DNA of 64,000 nt, taken from NCBI GenBank assembly GCA_021199355.1, contig JAJQIF010000005.1, positions 44,181 to 108,180 of the forward strand. Reading direction: 5' to 3'. Shown here piece after piece: positions 1 to 7,676 of the stretch; the first letter of the stretch is position 1, and the number at the start of each line of letters is the position of its first letter. Below the pieces are notes generated by a model, which saw nothing but the letters and a program-made list of their open reading frames with translations, did not search any database and was not told the DNA's origin. The stretch is from Oscillospiraceae bacterium (GTDB taxonomy: Bacteria; Bacillota; Clostridia; Oscillospirales; Ruminococcaceae). The translations under genes were made by a program, and so were the position numbers.

Positions 1-333
1 CTGCATTTTAAGCCGCATGAGGCGGTTTTCGACCCCTGCAAGCTCGATTTCCGCTCCGGCAAGCTTCTGCGCCGATGACAGAAGCGAAACGCCCTTGAAT
101 GCAGTCGGGACAATAGCTTCCGAAGCTCTGCATTGCCCGATAAGAACCTCGTAAACGGTGCTCGTGATGGCACGTTTACGCACTCCCAAGCCGGTTGTAG
201 TGTTCCCCTGTGCGTCGATATCGACGACGAGAACCTTCTTCCCTTTCCCGCCGAGGGCGGCGGCGAGATTAACAACGGTAGTTGACTTCCCAACTCCGCC
301 TTTCTGATTTGACACGGCGATAATTTTTCCCAT
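1..333 (-). CDS. soj: ParA/Soj chromosome-partitioning ATPase (3' end outside window)
   Basis: P-loop ATPase of the ParA/MinD family, acting with ParB on parS to organise and segregate the origin. The 111 codons seen begin MGKIIAVSNQKGGVGKST, which contains the deviant Walker A lysine motif (KGGVGKST, residues 11-18). The DIDAQGN segment follows near residue 39. The reading frame is open to position 1, so the C-terminal half lies outside. The start ATG at 333-331 follows GGGAGCG on the minus strand. Its place just downstream of noc matches the B. subtilis order noc-soj-spo0J. A true spo0J (parB) would be expected beyond the left edge. Confidence 0.93.
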   Translation of the reverse strand, partial: MGKIIAVSNQKGGVGKSTTVVNLAAALGGKGKKVLVVDIDAQGNTTTGLGVRKRAITSTVYEVLIGQCRASEAIVPTAFKGVSLLSSAQKLAGAEIELAGVENRLMRLKMQ

Positions 334-518
334 GATACGCTCCCTTACTTAATAGTCTGAATCAGTACCTCTGTCCATATGTGTACTGTAAAAATCGCCA
401 TGCGATTTTTAGCAGACAGCGGCGAAGCCGTTGTCTGTTCCTCTAATATTAAGTATAGCACAAATTTCGGAGTTTGCAACTACTTTCGACAAATTTTATT
501 TTGGGGAATGTTCTGCAA

Positions 519-534
519 TGTTCCACATGGAACA
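519..534. promoter_or_regulatory. parS site between noc and soj
   Basis: The 16-bp palindrome TGTTCCACATGGAACA matches the parS consensus TGTTNCACGTGAAACA family closely, with the central CG replaced by CA. It lies 3 bp beyond the noc stop codon. It is the expected loading site for the ParB protein encoded with soj. Confidence 0.8.
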
Positions 535-537
535 TTT

Positions 538-1350
538 TTATTTTTTGAGAGGGATGCGAATATGATAATCCACATACCCATCCGTCTGCGTCTTATCGAC
601 ATTGACGTCCACGCCGGCAATCTGCATGGTCTCGACCGCCTTGTTGATGGTGTTCGTGAAGAGGCGGAGGTCCTTGAAAACGGCGCTTCCCTTGCGGATT
701 CGGGCGCAATATTTCTCGTGCTCGAGCATCGAATCTACCAGAGCCTCGGTTTTCTCGACGTTCAGCTTGCCTCGGACAATCTTTTTGAGGGCTTCGTCCC
801 GCTTTTCATCGTTCGGAAGCTTCAGAAGTGCCCTTGCGTGCCGTTCTGTGAGACCGTTTTCCGTGATAATTTGCCGTTGCGAGCTCGTCAGCTTGAGCAA
901 ACGTAGCTTGTTCGCAAGGGTCGACTGCGCATAACCGAGGCGATAGGCGGCGTCCTCCTGCGTCATGCCGTAGAGGTCGATTAGTTTCGATATCGCGTCG
1001 GCTTCCTCGAAAAAGCTCAGATCCTCGCGTTGGAGGTTCTCGACGAGGGATAAAAGCGCCGAGGTGCGGTCGCTCGCCTCGATAATGATGCAGGGAACTG
1101 TCTCGAGACCCGCAATCATCGCCGCCCGAAGCCGCCTCTCCCCTGCTATAAGCTCGTAGCCCCGGGAAGTTTCACGCACCGAAAGCGGCGAAATGATGCC
1201 GTCTGCCTTGATGCTCGCCGCGAGGTTCATAAGCTCGTCCCGCTCGAAGGTCTTTCGGGGCTGGTAAGGGCTCGGTGCAATCTCCTCGCAAGGAATCTCG
1301 ACAACCTTCGCCGCCGTTTTCTCCTTCTTCGCCATGAAAATCTTTGCCAT
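538..1350 (-). CDS. noc: ParB-family nucleoid occlusion protein Noc
   Basis: ParB-type CTP-switch DNA-binding protein. Synteny (rsmG side, followed by soj) points to Noc, which coats DNA near the origin and blocks FtsZ assembly over the nucleoid. The 270 residues show the ParB N-terminal domain with YQPRKTF (about 29-35) and the arginine motif GERRLRAA (about 70-77). The central helix-turn-helix includes LGYAQSTLANKLRLLKL (about 138-154), followed by a C-terminal dimerisation region. The N-terminus is short, MAKIFMAKKEK, and could serve as the membrane-binding helix known from Noc. AAGGA precedes ATG-1350 by about 9 nt. Whether it binds parS or a Noc box cannot be told from sequence alone. 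A near-palindrome ATTTCCAGTGGAAAAT at 1425-1440, upstream of the gene, resembles a Noc box. Confidence 0.88.
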   Translation of the reverse strand: MAKIFMAKKEKTAAKVVEIPCEEIAPSPYQPRKTFERDELMNLAASIKADGIISPLSVRETSRGYELIAGERRLRAAMIAGLETVPCIIIEASDRTSALLSLVENLQREDLSFFEEADAISKLIDLYGMTQEDAAYRLGYAQSTLANKLRLLKLTSSQRQIITENGLTERHARALLKLPNDEKRDEALKKIVRGKLNVEKTEALVDSMLEHEKYCARIRKGSAVFKDLRLFTNTINKAVETMQIAGVDVNVDKTQTDGYVDYHIRIPLKK

Positions 1351-1464
1351 ATTGTCACGTCCTTGTAGTAATACTTGCAGTAATAACTGAAATCTTATTT
1401 TTATATTACCATATCAAGGCGATTATTTCCAGTGGAAAATATCGGGGAGATTCGACGGGATGCG

Positions 1465-1496
1465 CAAAAAAAGCTCCCCATCAGTCATTGGGGAGC
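1465..1496 (-). terminator. Rho-independent terminator of the PBECR4-like gene
   Basis: On the minus strand the stem GCTCCCCA / TGGGGAGC encloses an 8-nt loop and is followed by seven T. The stem overlaps the last codons and stop of the upstream nuclease-like gene, which therefore forms a closed unit separate from noc. Confidence 0.85.
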
Positions 1497-2104
1497 AGTG
1501 TAGATGTAAGTTTTTGTTTGATACAATCAGGCAAATCGCTCATCGAAGCAGATTTGTCGATGTACAGAAGGTCTTTATAAATCTTTTCGTCAGTTCTACA
1601 GGAAAAGATGTGAGTTACCGCATAGGCAGTTTTGCTCTTTGAAAAGCAATCCTCATCTCTCAGTGACTGAACAACATAAGAATCGCCCTCGCCGTCTGTT
1701 TCCTTGTTCAGACAAAGAGTAAAATTCAGGTCTGTAGTGCCGAATTTATAGCTCATCGTATCGGTTTTTACCTCTTCAAGCATGAAACACTCCGAAACTG
1801 CCATAGTTGCAATACTTCCTATGTGCTTGATTTTGCGGACGCACAAATCATAAGGATGCGTAGCAGTGAAACGTATCTGTGAGGCTTCCAAAATGCCTCG
1901 AGTTGCATAACTATAAAAGCTCTTTGCGGATAAATGCGTATCAACACCCGTAAGATGTCTGAAACTTTCAGCCTTAAAGAGGACTTCTATGTACCTATTA
2001 TCGAAAACATACATGAATCGCTTTCCGACAAGGTGTTTCTTATATAGCTTTGCCGCTTCATTTATTTCCCGAGCGACGTTTTTTCTGTCATAATTCTTCT
2101 TCAT
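1481..2104 (-). CDS. PBECR4-like (barnase/EndoU/RelE-type) nuclease-domain protein
   Basis: 207 residues, starting MKKNYDRKN at 2104, where GGA sits 7 nt upstream. An in-frame extension to 2149 lacks a usable ribosome site. Segments such as LVGKRFMYVFDN, FRHLTGVDTHLSAKSFY and HPYDLCVRKIKHI resemble, from memory, the PBECR4 family of predicted RNases found in phages and Firmicutes; this is not verified. No signal peptide or membrane segment is visible. The gene is an insertion between rsmG and noc, which are normally adjacent. It has its own promoter, a roughly 270-nt leader with duplicated motifs, and its own terminator. A toxin role is inference. It could instead be an uncharacterised cytosolic protein. 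Confidence 0.65.
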   Translation of the reverse strand: MKKNYDRKNVAREINEAAKLYKKHLVGKRFMYVFDNRYIEVLFKAESFRHLTGVDTHLSAKSFYSYATRGILEASQIRFTATHPYDLCVRKIKHIGSIATMAVSECFMLEEVKTDTMSYKFGTTDLNFTLCLNKETDGEGDSYVVQSLRDEDCFSKSKTAYAVTHIFSCRTDEKIYKDLLYIDKSASMSDLPDCIKQKLTSTLLPND

Positions 2105-2118
2105 AACCATTCCTATAC

Positions 2119-2369
2119 AAAAAACACGCCGGATAACACTTCCGGTCACCCGACGCTAAGTTCAAAATAAGCGGTTTTCTGCTGGCTGTCAGCCGCGATG
2201 CCCGTCAGAGCATCTATAGCCGCCGGAAATTTAAGTCCCCGACGCGGACTCATCTTATCTCCCCGATGAGGGCGCGATGCCCGCAAGAGCATCTTTTAGC
2301 CTTGGAAATTACCCTGCCCAAGCGCAGTACAGCTTAACGTGCCGCCACACGGGAACCGTCCCCGATTCC
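2119..2369 (-). ncRNA. Long repeat-containing leader upstream of the PBECR4-like gene
   Basis: This untranslated stretch of about 270 nt begins at the promoter at 2376-2404 and ends in CCGGA-loop-TCCGG (about 2130-2146) followed within 5 nt by six T (2124-2119), just before the ribosome site of the nuclease-like gene. Two copies of a unit of about 37 nt, about 80 percent identical, occur at 2195-2231 and 2274-2310, 79 nt apart. Each can fold a GATGC / GCATC hairpin. I do not recognise a known riboswitch. Promoter, repeats, weak terminator and RNase-like gene in that order recall type III antitoxin RNAs, but this is inference. The promoter-proximal GGGGACGGTTCCC segment could be an unrelated dispersed repeat. 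Confidence 0.35.
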
Positions 2370-2375
2370 AATACT

Positions 2376-2404
2376 ATTATATACGATTTTTGCAAATAAT
2401 GCAA
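2376..2404 (-). promoter_or_regulatory. SigA-type promoter for the PBECR4-like unit
   Basis: On the minus strand TTGCAT, a 17-bp spacer and TATAAT. Transcription would start near 2369 and run into the repeat-bearing leader. Confidence 0.7.
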
Positions 2405-2422
2405 CCGTTTTTTGAAATATTT

Positions 2423-3118
2423 TTATTTGACCACCCTTCTGGGAAACTCCTTCCCCGTCGGGCTAACCTTTTCAATAACAACCAGCGTCCTCCCATCGCC
2501 ATTCGGGAGGTTATACTCGACAATATTTGCGATTTTCCCGCCTAATTTTGCGATAATTGGCTCGGCTTGGGCGATTTCTTCTTGGCAATCGGAGTCCTTG
2601 AGGGCTAAGAACTTGCCGCCGGGTTTCACATACGGCAGGCAGTACTCACTCAAGACAGACAGCCTTGCGACGGCTCTGGCAGTTGCGACGTCGAAGGCTT
2701 CACGCAAATCGGTTCTTGCGCCGTCCTCGGCGCGGGAGTGGATGCACTCGGCGCCTAAGTTCAGGGCGTCGGATACGTCCCGAAGGAAGTTCACGCGCTT
2801 GTTGAGGCTGTCAAGAAGCGTGATTTTAAGGTCGTCTCGCACGATTTTCATCGGAATCGAGGGGAAGCCCGCGCCGGTGCCGACGTCGATGAGGGTTGCT
2901 CCATGTGGAACATTTTCGATTACAAGCGGCAGGCAGGAGTCGGCGAAATGCTTCACGATTATGCCCTCTGAATCAGTCACGGCGGTCAGGTTCATCACCT
3001 TGTTTTTCTCGACAAGCATGTCCGCATATGTTGCAAAACTCGCAATCTGAGTGTCCGAAAGGGGCATATTTATGCCAAGAAAGACGGTCTGGAGCCTGCC
3101 TAAATCAATCGCCGCCAT
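2423..3118 (-). CDS. rsmG: 16S rRNA (guanine-527-N7)-methyltransferase RsmG
   Basis: AdoMet-dependent Rossmann-fold methyltransferase that modifies G527 of 16S rRNA. In 231 residues the AdoMet-binding loop [17 protein letters not shown] lies near residue 75. It is followed by [15 protein letters not shown] and the catalytic-region [22 protein letters not shown], all typical of GidB/RsmG. The start overlaps the 3' end of mnmG by 14 nt, so it is translationally coupled in the mnmE-mnmG-rsmG operon. A parS-like palindrome is embedded in its coding sequence. Confidence 0.96.
   Translation of the reverse strand: MAAIDLGRLQTVFLGINMPLSDTQIASFATYADMLVEKNKVMNLTAVTDSEGIIVKHFADSCLPLVIENVPHGATLIDVGTGAGFPSIPMKIVRDDLKITLLDSLNKRVNFLRDVSDALNLGAECIHSRAEDGARTDLREAFDVATARAVARLSVLSEYCLPYVKPGGKFLALKDSDCQEEIAQAEPIIAKLGGKIANIVEYNLPNGDGRTLVVIEKVSPTGKEFPRRVVK
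2897..2912. promoter_or_regulatory. parS-like site inside rsmG
   Basis: TGCTCCATGTGGAACA reads TGTTCCACATGGAGCA on the other strand, one mismatch from the parS copy at 519-534. B. subtilis also carries parS sites inside origin-proximal coding sequence, so it is plausibly functional. Confidence 0.6.
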
Positions 3119-5006
3119 GCTCTTCTCTCCTCTTCTTCTCGAGCCAGATGAGTAAGACAGAAATGTCCGCCGGGTTCACGCCGGAAATTCGCGACGCCTG
3201 ACCGACGCTCAGCGGCTTACGCTTCTGAAGCTTTTCAACCGCTTCCAGTCTTAAACCGGAGATTTCGGTGTAATCGGTGTCCGGCGAGAGCTTTTTTGCT
3301 TCCAGTTTCCGCATATCCTCCACTTGTTTTAGCTGAATGTTAATATATCCCTCGTATTTGATGCGTAATTCAGCCTGTTCGGTGACTTCATCAGGGAGCT
3401 CCGGGCGGTTTTTGTCCGCACAAATAAGCCCCGAGTACTTCACCTGCGGTCTGCGGATAAGCTTCGCAAGCGTCGTGCCGTTCGAAATCGGCTCGGTGCC
3501 GCTGTTTGTAAGATATTCGTTGAGGGATGCGCTCGGCGCGACATTCGTGTGCTCCAAGCGGTCAACTTCCTCGGCGATAAGCCGCTCTTTTTCGAGGAGC
3601 CGCTCGTATCTCTCGTCCGAAATAAGCCCGACTTCGTGCCCGATGGGCGTGAGGCGCTCGTCGGCGTTGTCCTCGCGGAGAAGAATCCGGTATTCACTGC
3701 GCGAAGTCATCATCCGATATGGGTCGGTGACGCCCTTTGTGACCAAATCATCCACAAGGGTGCCGATATAGGACGACGCCCGGTCAAGAATCATCGGTTC
3801 CCTGCCCTGAAGCTTCAGAGCGGCGTTGATTCCGGCGACCAGACCCTGCGCCGCCGCCTCCTCATAGCCCGAGGAGCCGTTGAACTGCCCCGCGCCGTAG
3901 AGCCCCGGGTGCTCGCGGAACTCGAGGGTCGGCAGAAGCTCGGTCGGGTCGCAGCAGTCGTACTCGATGGCATACGCCGGGCGCATGATTTCGACGTGCT
4001 CAAGCCCCTTGATGGTCCTCAAGAATTTCAGCTGTACGTCCTCCGGAAGCGAAGAGCTCATCCCCTGCAGATAGTATTCGTCGGTGTCGAGACCCATCGG
4101 CTCTATGAAAAGTTGGTGCCTCGGCTTGTCGGAGAACCGGACGACTTTGTCCTCGATGGACGGACAATATCTCGGACCGACACCCTCGATTCTTCCCGAG
4201 TACAGAGGCGAGCGGTCGAGGTTGTCAAGGATGATTTTGTGGGTCTCGGCGTTCGTGTAACTGATGTAGCAGGAAACTTGGTTCTTAAGCTCCCCCTTCG
4301 TCTCGAAGGAAAACGGAATTATATTCTCGTCGCCGTCCTGACGTTCGAGGACTGAAAAATCAATGCTTCTCTTGTGGACTCTTGCCGGGGTTCCGGTCTT
4401 GAATCTTCGGACGGAAATTCCCAGTTGTTTAAGTGATAAAGTAAGTGCTTTTGCGGGGAGAGTTGCGTCCGGTCCCGACTCATAATTCGACTCGCCGACG
4501 TGAATCTTGCCGCCGAGGTAAGTGCCCGTCGCGATGATAACCGTCTTGCAGTCGTAGTACCCGCCGAGCTTGGTGCGGACGCCCGAAACGGCTCCCAAAT
4601 CGTCCGTCAGGATTTCGGTAATCTCCGCCTGCTTTATCTCGACGTTCGGCTCGACCTCGAGCGCCTGCTTCATATAGATATGGTACTTGACCCTGTCCGC
4701 CTGAACCCGGAGGCTGTGGACGGCGGGACCCTTGCCGAGGTTGAGGACGCGCGACTGGATGAAGGTGGCGTCCGCCGCCTTGCCCATCTCGCCGCCGAGA
4801 GCGTCGATTTCCCGGACGAGGTTGCCCTTTGCGGTGCCGCCGATCGAGGGGTTACATGGCATGTTGGCGATGCCGTCGAGCGTAATCGTGAAGATTCCGA
4901 CCTTGAGCCCGAGCCGTGCCGGAGCCAGCGCCGCCTCGATTCCCGCGTGCCCTGCCCCGATAACGACAATATCAAATTTTCCCATAAAATTGGTACTTGA
5001 ATCCAT
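3105..5006 (-). CDS. mnmG: tRNA uridine-34 5-carboxymethylaminomethyl modification enzyme MnmG (GidA)
   Basis: FAD-dependent partner of MnmE that installs the (carboxymethyl)aminomethyl group on wobble U34 of tRNAs. It has 633 residues, the usual length. The FAD dinucleotide motif [17 protein letters not shown] begins near residue 15. The GidA signatures [20 protein letters not shown] and [16 protein letters not shown] are intact, with the helical C-terminal domain ending [24 protein letters not shown] lies 8 nt before ATG-5006. It sits between mnmE and rsmG in the conserved operon. A palindromic element fills the gap to mnmE. Confidence 0.97.
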   Translation of the reverse strand: MDSSTNFMGKFDIVVIGAGHAGIEAALAPARLGLKVGIFTITLDGIANMPCNPSIGGTAKGNLVREIDALGGEMGKAADATFIQSRVLNLGKGPAVHSLRVQADRVKYHIYMKQALEVEPNVEIKQAEITEILTDDLGAVSGVRTKLGGYYDCKTVIIATGTYLGGKIHVGESNYESGPDATLPAKALTLSLKQLGISVRRFKTGTPARVHKRSIDFSVLERQDGDENIIPFSFETKGELKNQVSCYISYTNAETHKIILDNLDRSPLYSGRIEGVGPRYCPSIEDKVVRFSDKPRHQLFIEPMGLDTDEYYLQGMSSSLPEDVQLKFLRTIKGLEHVEIMRPAYAIEYDCCDPTELLPTLEFREHPGLYGAGQFNGSSGYEEAAAQGLVAGINAALKLQGREPMILDRASSYIGTLVDDLVTKGVTDPYRMMTSRSEYRILLREDNADERLTPIGHEVGLISDERYERLLEKERLIAEEVDRLEHTNVAPSASLNEYLTNSGTEPISNGTTLAKLIRRPQVKYSGLICADKNRPELPDEVTEQAELRIKYEGYINIQLKQVEDMRKLEAKKLSPDTDYTEISGLRLEAVEKLQKRKPLSVGQASRISGVNPADISVLLIWLEKKRREEHGGD

Positions 5007-5065
5007 TTTGGTGTCCTCTTTTATATTACTGTTTGTATAATTATGTGCAAATATTTCTGGGAGAA

Positions 5066-5209
5066 AACCCCTCAGTCTGCCCTTCGGGCAGCCAGCTCCC
5101 CTTTCAGGGGAGCCTTATTGCCGTTCTATGAAACTTTTGAAAGAACTCAAATAGCCTCACCTGAAAGGGGAGGGGGACCGCCGCCAAAGGCGGTGGTGGA
5201 GGGGTTTCC
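5066..5209. repeat. Palindromic element R1 (A arm + B arm)
   Basis: Imperfect palindrome of about 140 bp. The left arm starts AAACCCCTCAGTC, then a small GC hairpin, then AGCTCCCCTTTCAGGGGAGC. A roughly 40-nt core follows. The right arm is the inverse of CCCCTCCACC plus hairpin plus TCCCCCTCCCCTTTCAGG. It starts at the last bases of the mnmE stop codon (TAG, then gaaacccc) and lies between two co-transcribed genes, so the mRNA will contain it as a long hairpin. Confidence 0.85.
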
Positions 5210-6558
5210 TACTTCCCTACACAGAACCGCTCGAATAAGTTATTCACAACCGCCTCGGTCGCCCTCTCCCCGGTGAGTTCGAGAAGGGCGTTCAGGGCTT
5301 CGTCCATATAGACGGTGACGGCGTCGAGGGTGATGCCGGAGCGGTATTCAGCGAGCGCTTGCTTGACGAACCCGACCGCTTTCGACACCTGGCTTCTCTG
5401 CCGCTCGTTGATGTAGATTTCGGCGTTGTCCGAACTGCCGCCGAGCTTGAAGAGCTCCGCTATCATTTCCGGGAGTTTTTCGAGCCCGGAACCCGAATTT
5501 GCCGATACTGAGAGTATATTTTCATCTAAAAAATACTCTTTGTCTAATTTTTCCGGCAGATCAGACTTGTTTAAAAGCACGATATGCGGCTTATTTTTGA
5601 TTTTTTCGAGAATTTCGCGGTCGGTTTCGGTGAATTCTTCAGAACTGTCGAAAACCGCCAGCACAAGCTCGGCATTTTCGAGTCTCTGGGTGGCAAGGTC
5701 AACACCTATACACTCGACGGGGTCAGTCGTGTTGCGGATTCCGGCGGTGTCCGAGAGCTTCAGGACGAAATCGCCGACGCGCACCGACTCCTCGATGACG
5801 TCCCGGGTGGTTCCGGCGTTCTCGGTGACGATTGAACGCTTATATCCGAGCAGCTGATTCATGAGAGTCGACTTGCCGACGTTCGGGCGCCCGACGATGG
5901 CGGTGTCGATTCCCTGCCGGAGAATTTTGCCCTTGTCATAACTGTTAAGAATATGTTCAAGTCTATTGATTATATTCGAAAGGTCTGAATCTAAGTGCGA
6001 GGTGTCGGCGTCGGGGATGTCCTCGTCGGGATAGTCCGACCACGCCGCAAGGTTGCCGGAAATTCTTGTCATCTCCTCGGCAACCGAGTGAATATTCTTG
6101 CTTAAATTTCCGTCCCGCATCGCCCTTGCACTTACCAGTTCCCGCTCTCCATTTGCGGAAATGATATCCAGAACACCCTCAGCCTGAGTGAGGCTCAGCT
6201 TGCCACTTAGAAACGCACGCTTTGTGAACTCCCCCGCCGGCGCCGGCTCGGCTCCGTGTTCGATTATTAGCTTCAGCACCTCTCGGGCGAGATACACGCC
6301 GCCGTGGCAAGAGATCTCGACAGTGTCCTCGCCGGTATAGCTGTGGGGCGCACGGAACACCGTCAGAATCACATCATCGAGTGTCCGCCCCTCGCGGACA
6401 ATTTTCCCGTACCCGCAGGTATAGCCCGCCATCTCCGACGGCATGGTTTTGCCCACAAAAATACTGTCCGCAATCGGGAGTGCGTTCTCCCCACTCATGC
6501 GGATAACAGCGAGCCCGCCTTGGTAGACGGGGGTGGATATTGCGGCGATGGTTGACAT
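5209..6558 (-). CDS. mnmE: tRNA modification GTPase MnmE (TrmE)
   Basis: Potassium-activated GTPase that works with MnmG on U34 of tRNAs, using a folate-bound one-carbon unit. It has 449 residues. An N-terminal formyl-THF-binding domain (STIAAISTPVYQGGLAVIRMSG) leads into the helical domain. The inserted G domain has P-loop GRPNVGKSTLMN (about residues 218-229), switch GTTRDVIEE and NKSD. The protein ends in the catalytic FERFCVGK motif. The ATG at 6558, 7 nt after GAGGTG, is preferred over a GTG three codons upstream. Confidence 0.97.
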   Translation of the reverse strand: MSTIAAISTPVYQGGLAVIRMSGENALPIADSIFVGKTMPSEMAGYTCGYGKIVREGRTLDDVILTVFRAPHSYTGEDTVEISCHGGVYLAREVLKLIIEHGAEPAPAGEFTKRAFLSGKLSLTQAEGVLDIISANGERELVSARAMRDGNLSKNIHSVAEEMTRISGNLAAWSDYPDEDIPDADTSHLDSDLSNIINRLEHILNSYDKGKILRQGIDTAIVGRPNVGKSTLMNQLLGYKRSIVTENAGTTRDVIEESVRVGDFVLKLSDTAGIRNTTDPVECIGVDLATQRLENAELVLAVFDSSEEFTETDREILEKIKNKPHIVLLNKSDLPEKLDKEYFLDENILSVSANSGSGLEKLPEMIAELFKLGGSSDNAEIYINERQRSQVSKAVGFVKQALAEYRSGITLDAVTVYMDEALNALLELTGERATEAVVNNLFERFCVGK

Positions 6559-6626
6559 AGGGTTCACCTCACATAAAAAATCCCCGGCGGCCTCTGAAAT
6601 CGAAACCGCCGGAGAAGCCGTTCTTT

Positions 6627-7466
6627 TTAAAATTCAATCTTCGAGTAGAGTCCCGTGGTGTCGAGGTCGTCCTCGGGCTTGGGCTTCTTGTAGTCCTTCT
6701 CAAACGACGAGGAGATGTCGAGGCTTCTTGCCTTGAAGTCCTCTCTGCGTCTGCCGCCCTTGCGATAGCCGCCGCCCCTGTTGCCGTCTCTGCGGTCGTT
6801 TCTTCCGCCGTTATTATAGCGTCTGTTGCCGCCGTTGTTATTATAGGGTCTGCGCTCTGTGGAGGAGATGAGAACCTTTCTATACGGGTCTTCGCCGACG
6901 GAGCGGGATGTGCAACCCTCAACCTCTGCGACTGCCGCATGGATGATTCTTCTCTCATAGGGGTTCATCGGCTCGAGGGACATTGTTCTGCCGGTGCGCT
7001 TTGCCTTCTCAGCCATCTTTCTGGCGAGCTCTTCAAGCTGAACCTTTCTTCTTGCTCTGAAGCCGTCGCAATCAAGGGTGATGCGATAGAATTCCTTGTC
7101 CTGCTTGTTGCAGGCGAGGGATGCAAGATACTGAAGGCTGTCGATTGTCTCCCCGCGTCTACCGATAATTCCGTCAACGCCTTCGCCGGAAAGATCGAGA
7201 ACTGCGCCCTCTTCGGTCTCGGTGATGGTGATGGTGGGCTTCTCATAGCCCATAGCGACCATGATATTTGTGACGTATCTGGCGGCGATATCCGCCTTGG
7301 TCTCGGTATACTCGCCCTCGACCTTCGCCTCGCCCTTCATTCCAAAGAGTCCCTTCTTGGGCTCCTCAAGAATTGTGAAGGTGATTTTTTCCTCGGCAAC
7401 TCCGAGCTCCGCGCAAAGCTTAGCCTTTGCCTCTTCGACTGTTTTTGCTGTTACTGTACTCTTCAT
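6627..7466 (-). CDS. jag: Jag/KhpB RNA-binding protein with Gly/Arg-rich tail
   Basis: RNA-binding protein of the SpoIIIJ-associated family; in relatives it pairs with KhpA and affects cell elongation and sRNA function. It has 279 residues. The Jag-N domain occupies about 1-50, with KKGLFGMKGEAKVE. The KH domain is about 70-140 (GIIGRRGETIDSLQYL). The R3H domain is about 140-205 (NPYERRIIHAAVAE, RKVLIS). Residues about 205-245 form an unusual Asn/Gly/Arg-rich stretch with RGG-like motifs (YNNNGGNRRY, GNRGGGYRKGGRR) before an acidic end. AAAGGAG lies upstream. It follows yidC, as usual. Confidence 0.95.
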   Translation of the reverse strand: MKSTVTAKTVEEAKAKLCAELGVAEEKITFTILEEPKKGLFGMKGEAKVEGEYTETKADIAARYVTNIMVAMGYEKPTITITETEEGAVLDLSGEGVDGIIGRRGETIDSLQYLASLACNKQDKEFYRITLDCDGFRARRKVQLEELARKMAEKAKRTGRTMSLEPMNPYERRIIHAAVAEVEGCTSRSVGEDPYRKVLISSTERRPYNNNGGNRRYNNGGRNDRRDGNRGGGYRKGGRRREDFKARSLDISSSFEKDYKKPKPEDDLDTTGLYSKIEF

Positions 7467-7544
7467 TTTTAAGCTCCTTTATTAGACAGCAAGCACCGGA
7501 GGTGGTTTGTGGTGTGTAGGCGCCTTGCTGAATTGATCTTACGG

Positions 7545-7676
7545 AAACCCCTCCACCGGCTTCGCCGGTCCCCCTCCCCTTTCAGGGGAGGCTTGCGGGG
7601 TTCTCTTAAAAGTTGGTATAGAATGCCAATAGGCTCCCCTGAAAGGGGAGCTGGCGCCGAAGGCGACTGAGGGGTT
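7545..7676. repeat. Palindromic element R2 (B arm + A arm)
   Basis: Same family as R1 in opposite orientation. CCCCTCCACC, a GGCTTCGCC hairpin and the TCCCCCTCCCC stem come first, then a core containing TTAAAAGTT, then the inverse A arm ending GACTGAGGGGTTTA. Its terminal TTTA supplies the TAA stop codon of yidC on the minus strand. Confidence 0.87.

Noticed and set aside
1425..1440. ATTTCCAGTGGAAAAT as a Noc-binding site
   Set aside because: It resembles the Noc box but is imperfect and single; noted in the noc entry, not listed as a feature.
5229..5238. TTATTCACA as a canonical DnaA box
   Set aside because: A single one-mismatch copy inside the mnmE coding sequence, far from the clustered motifs between dnaA and dnaN.
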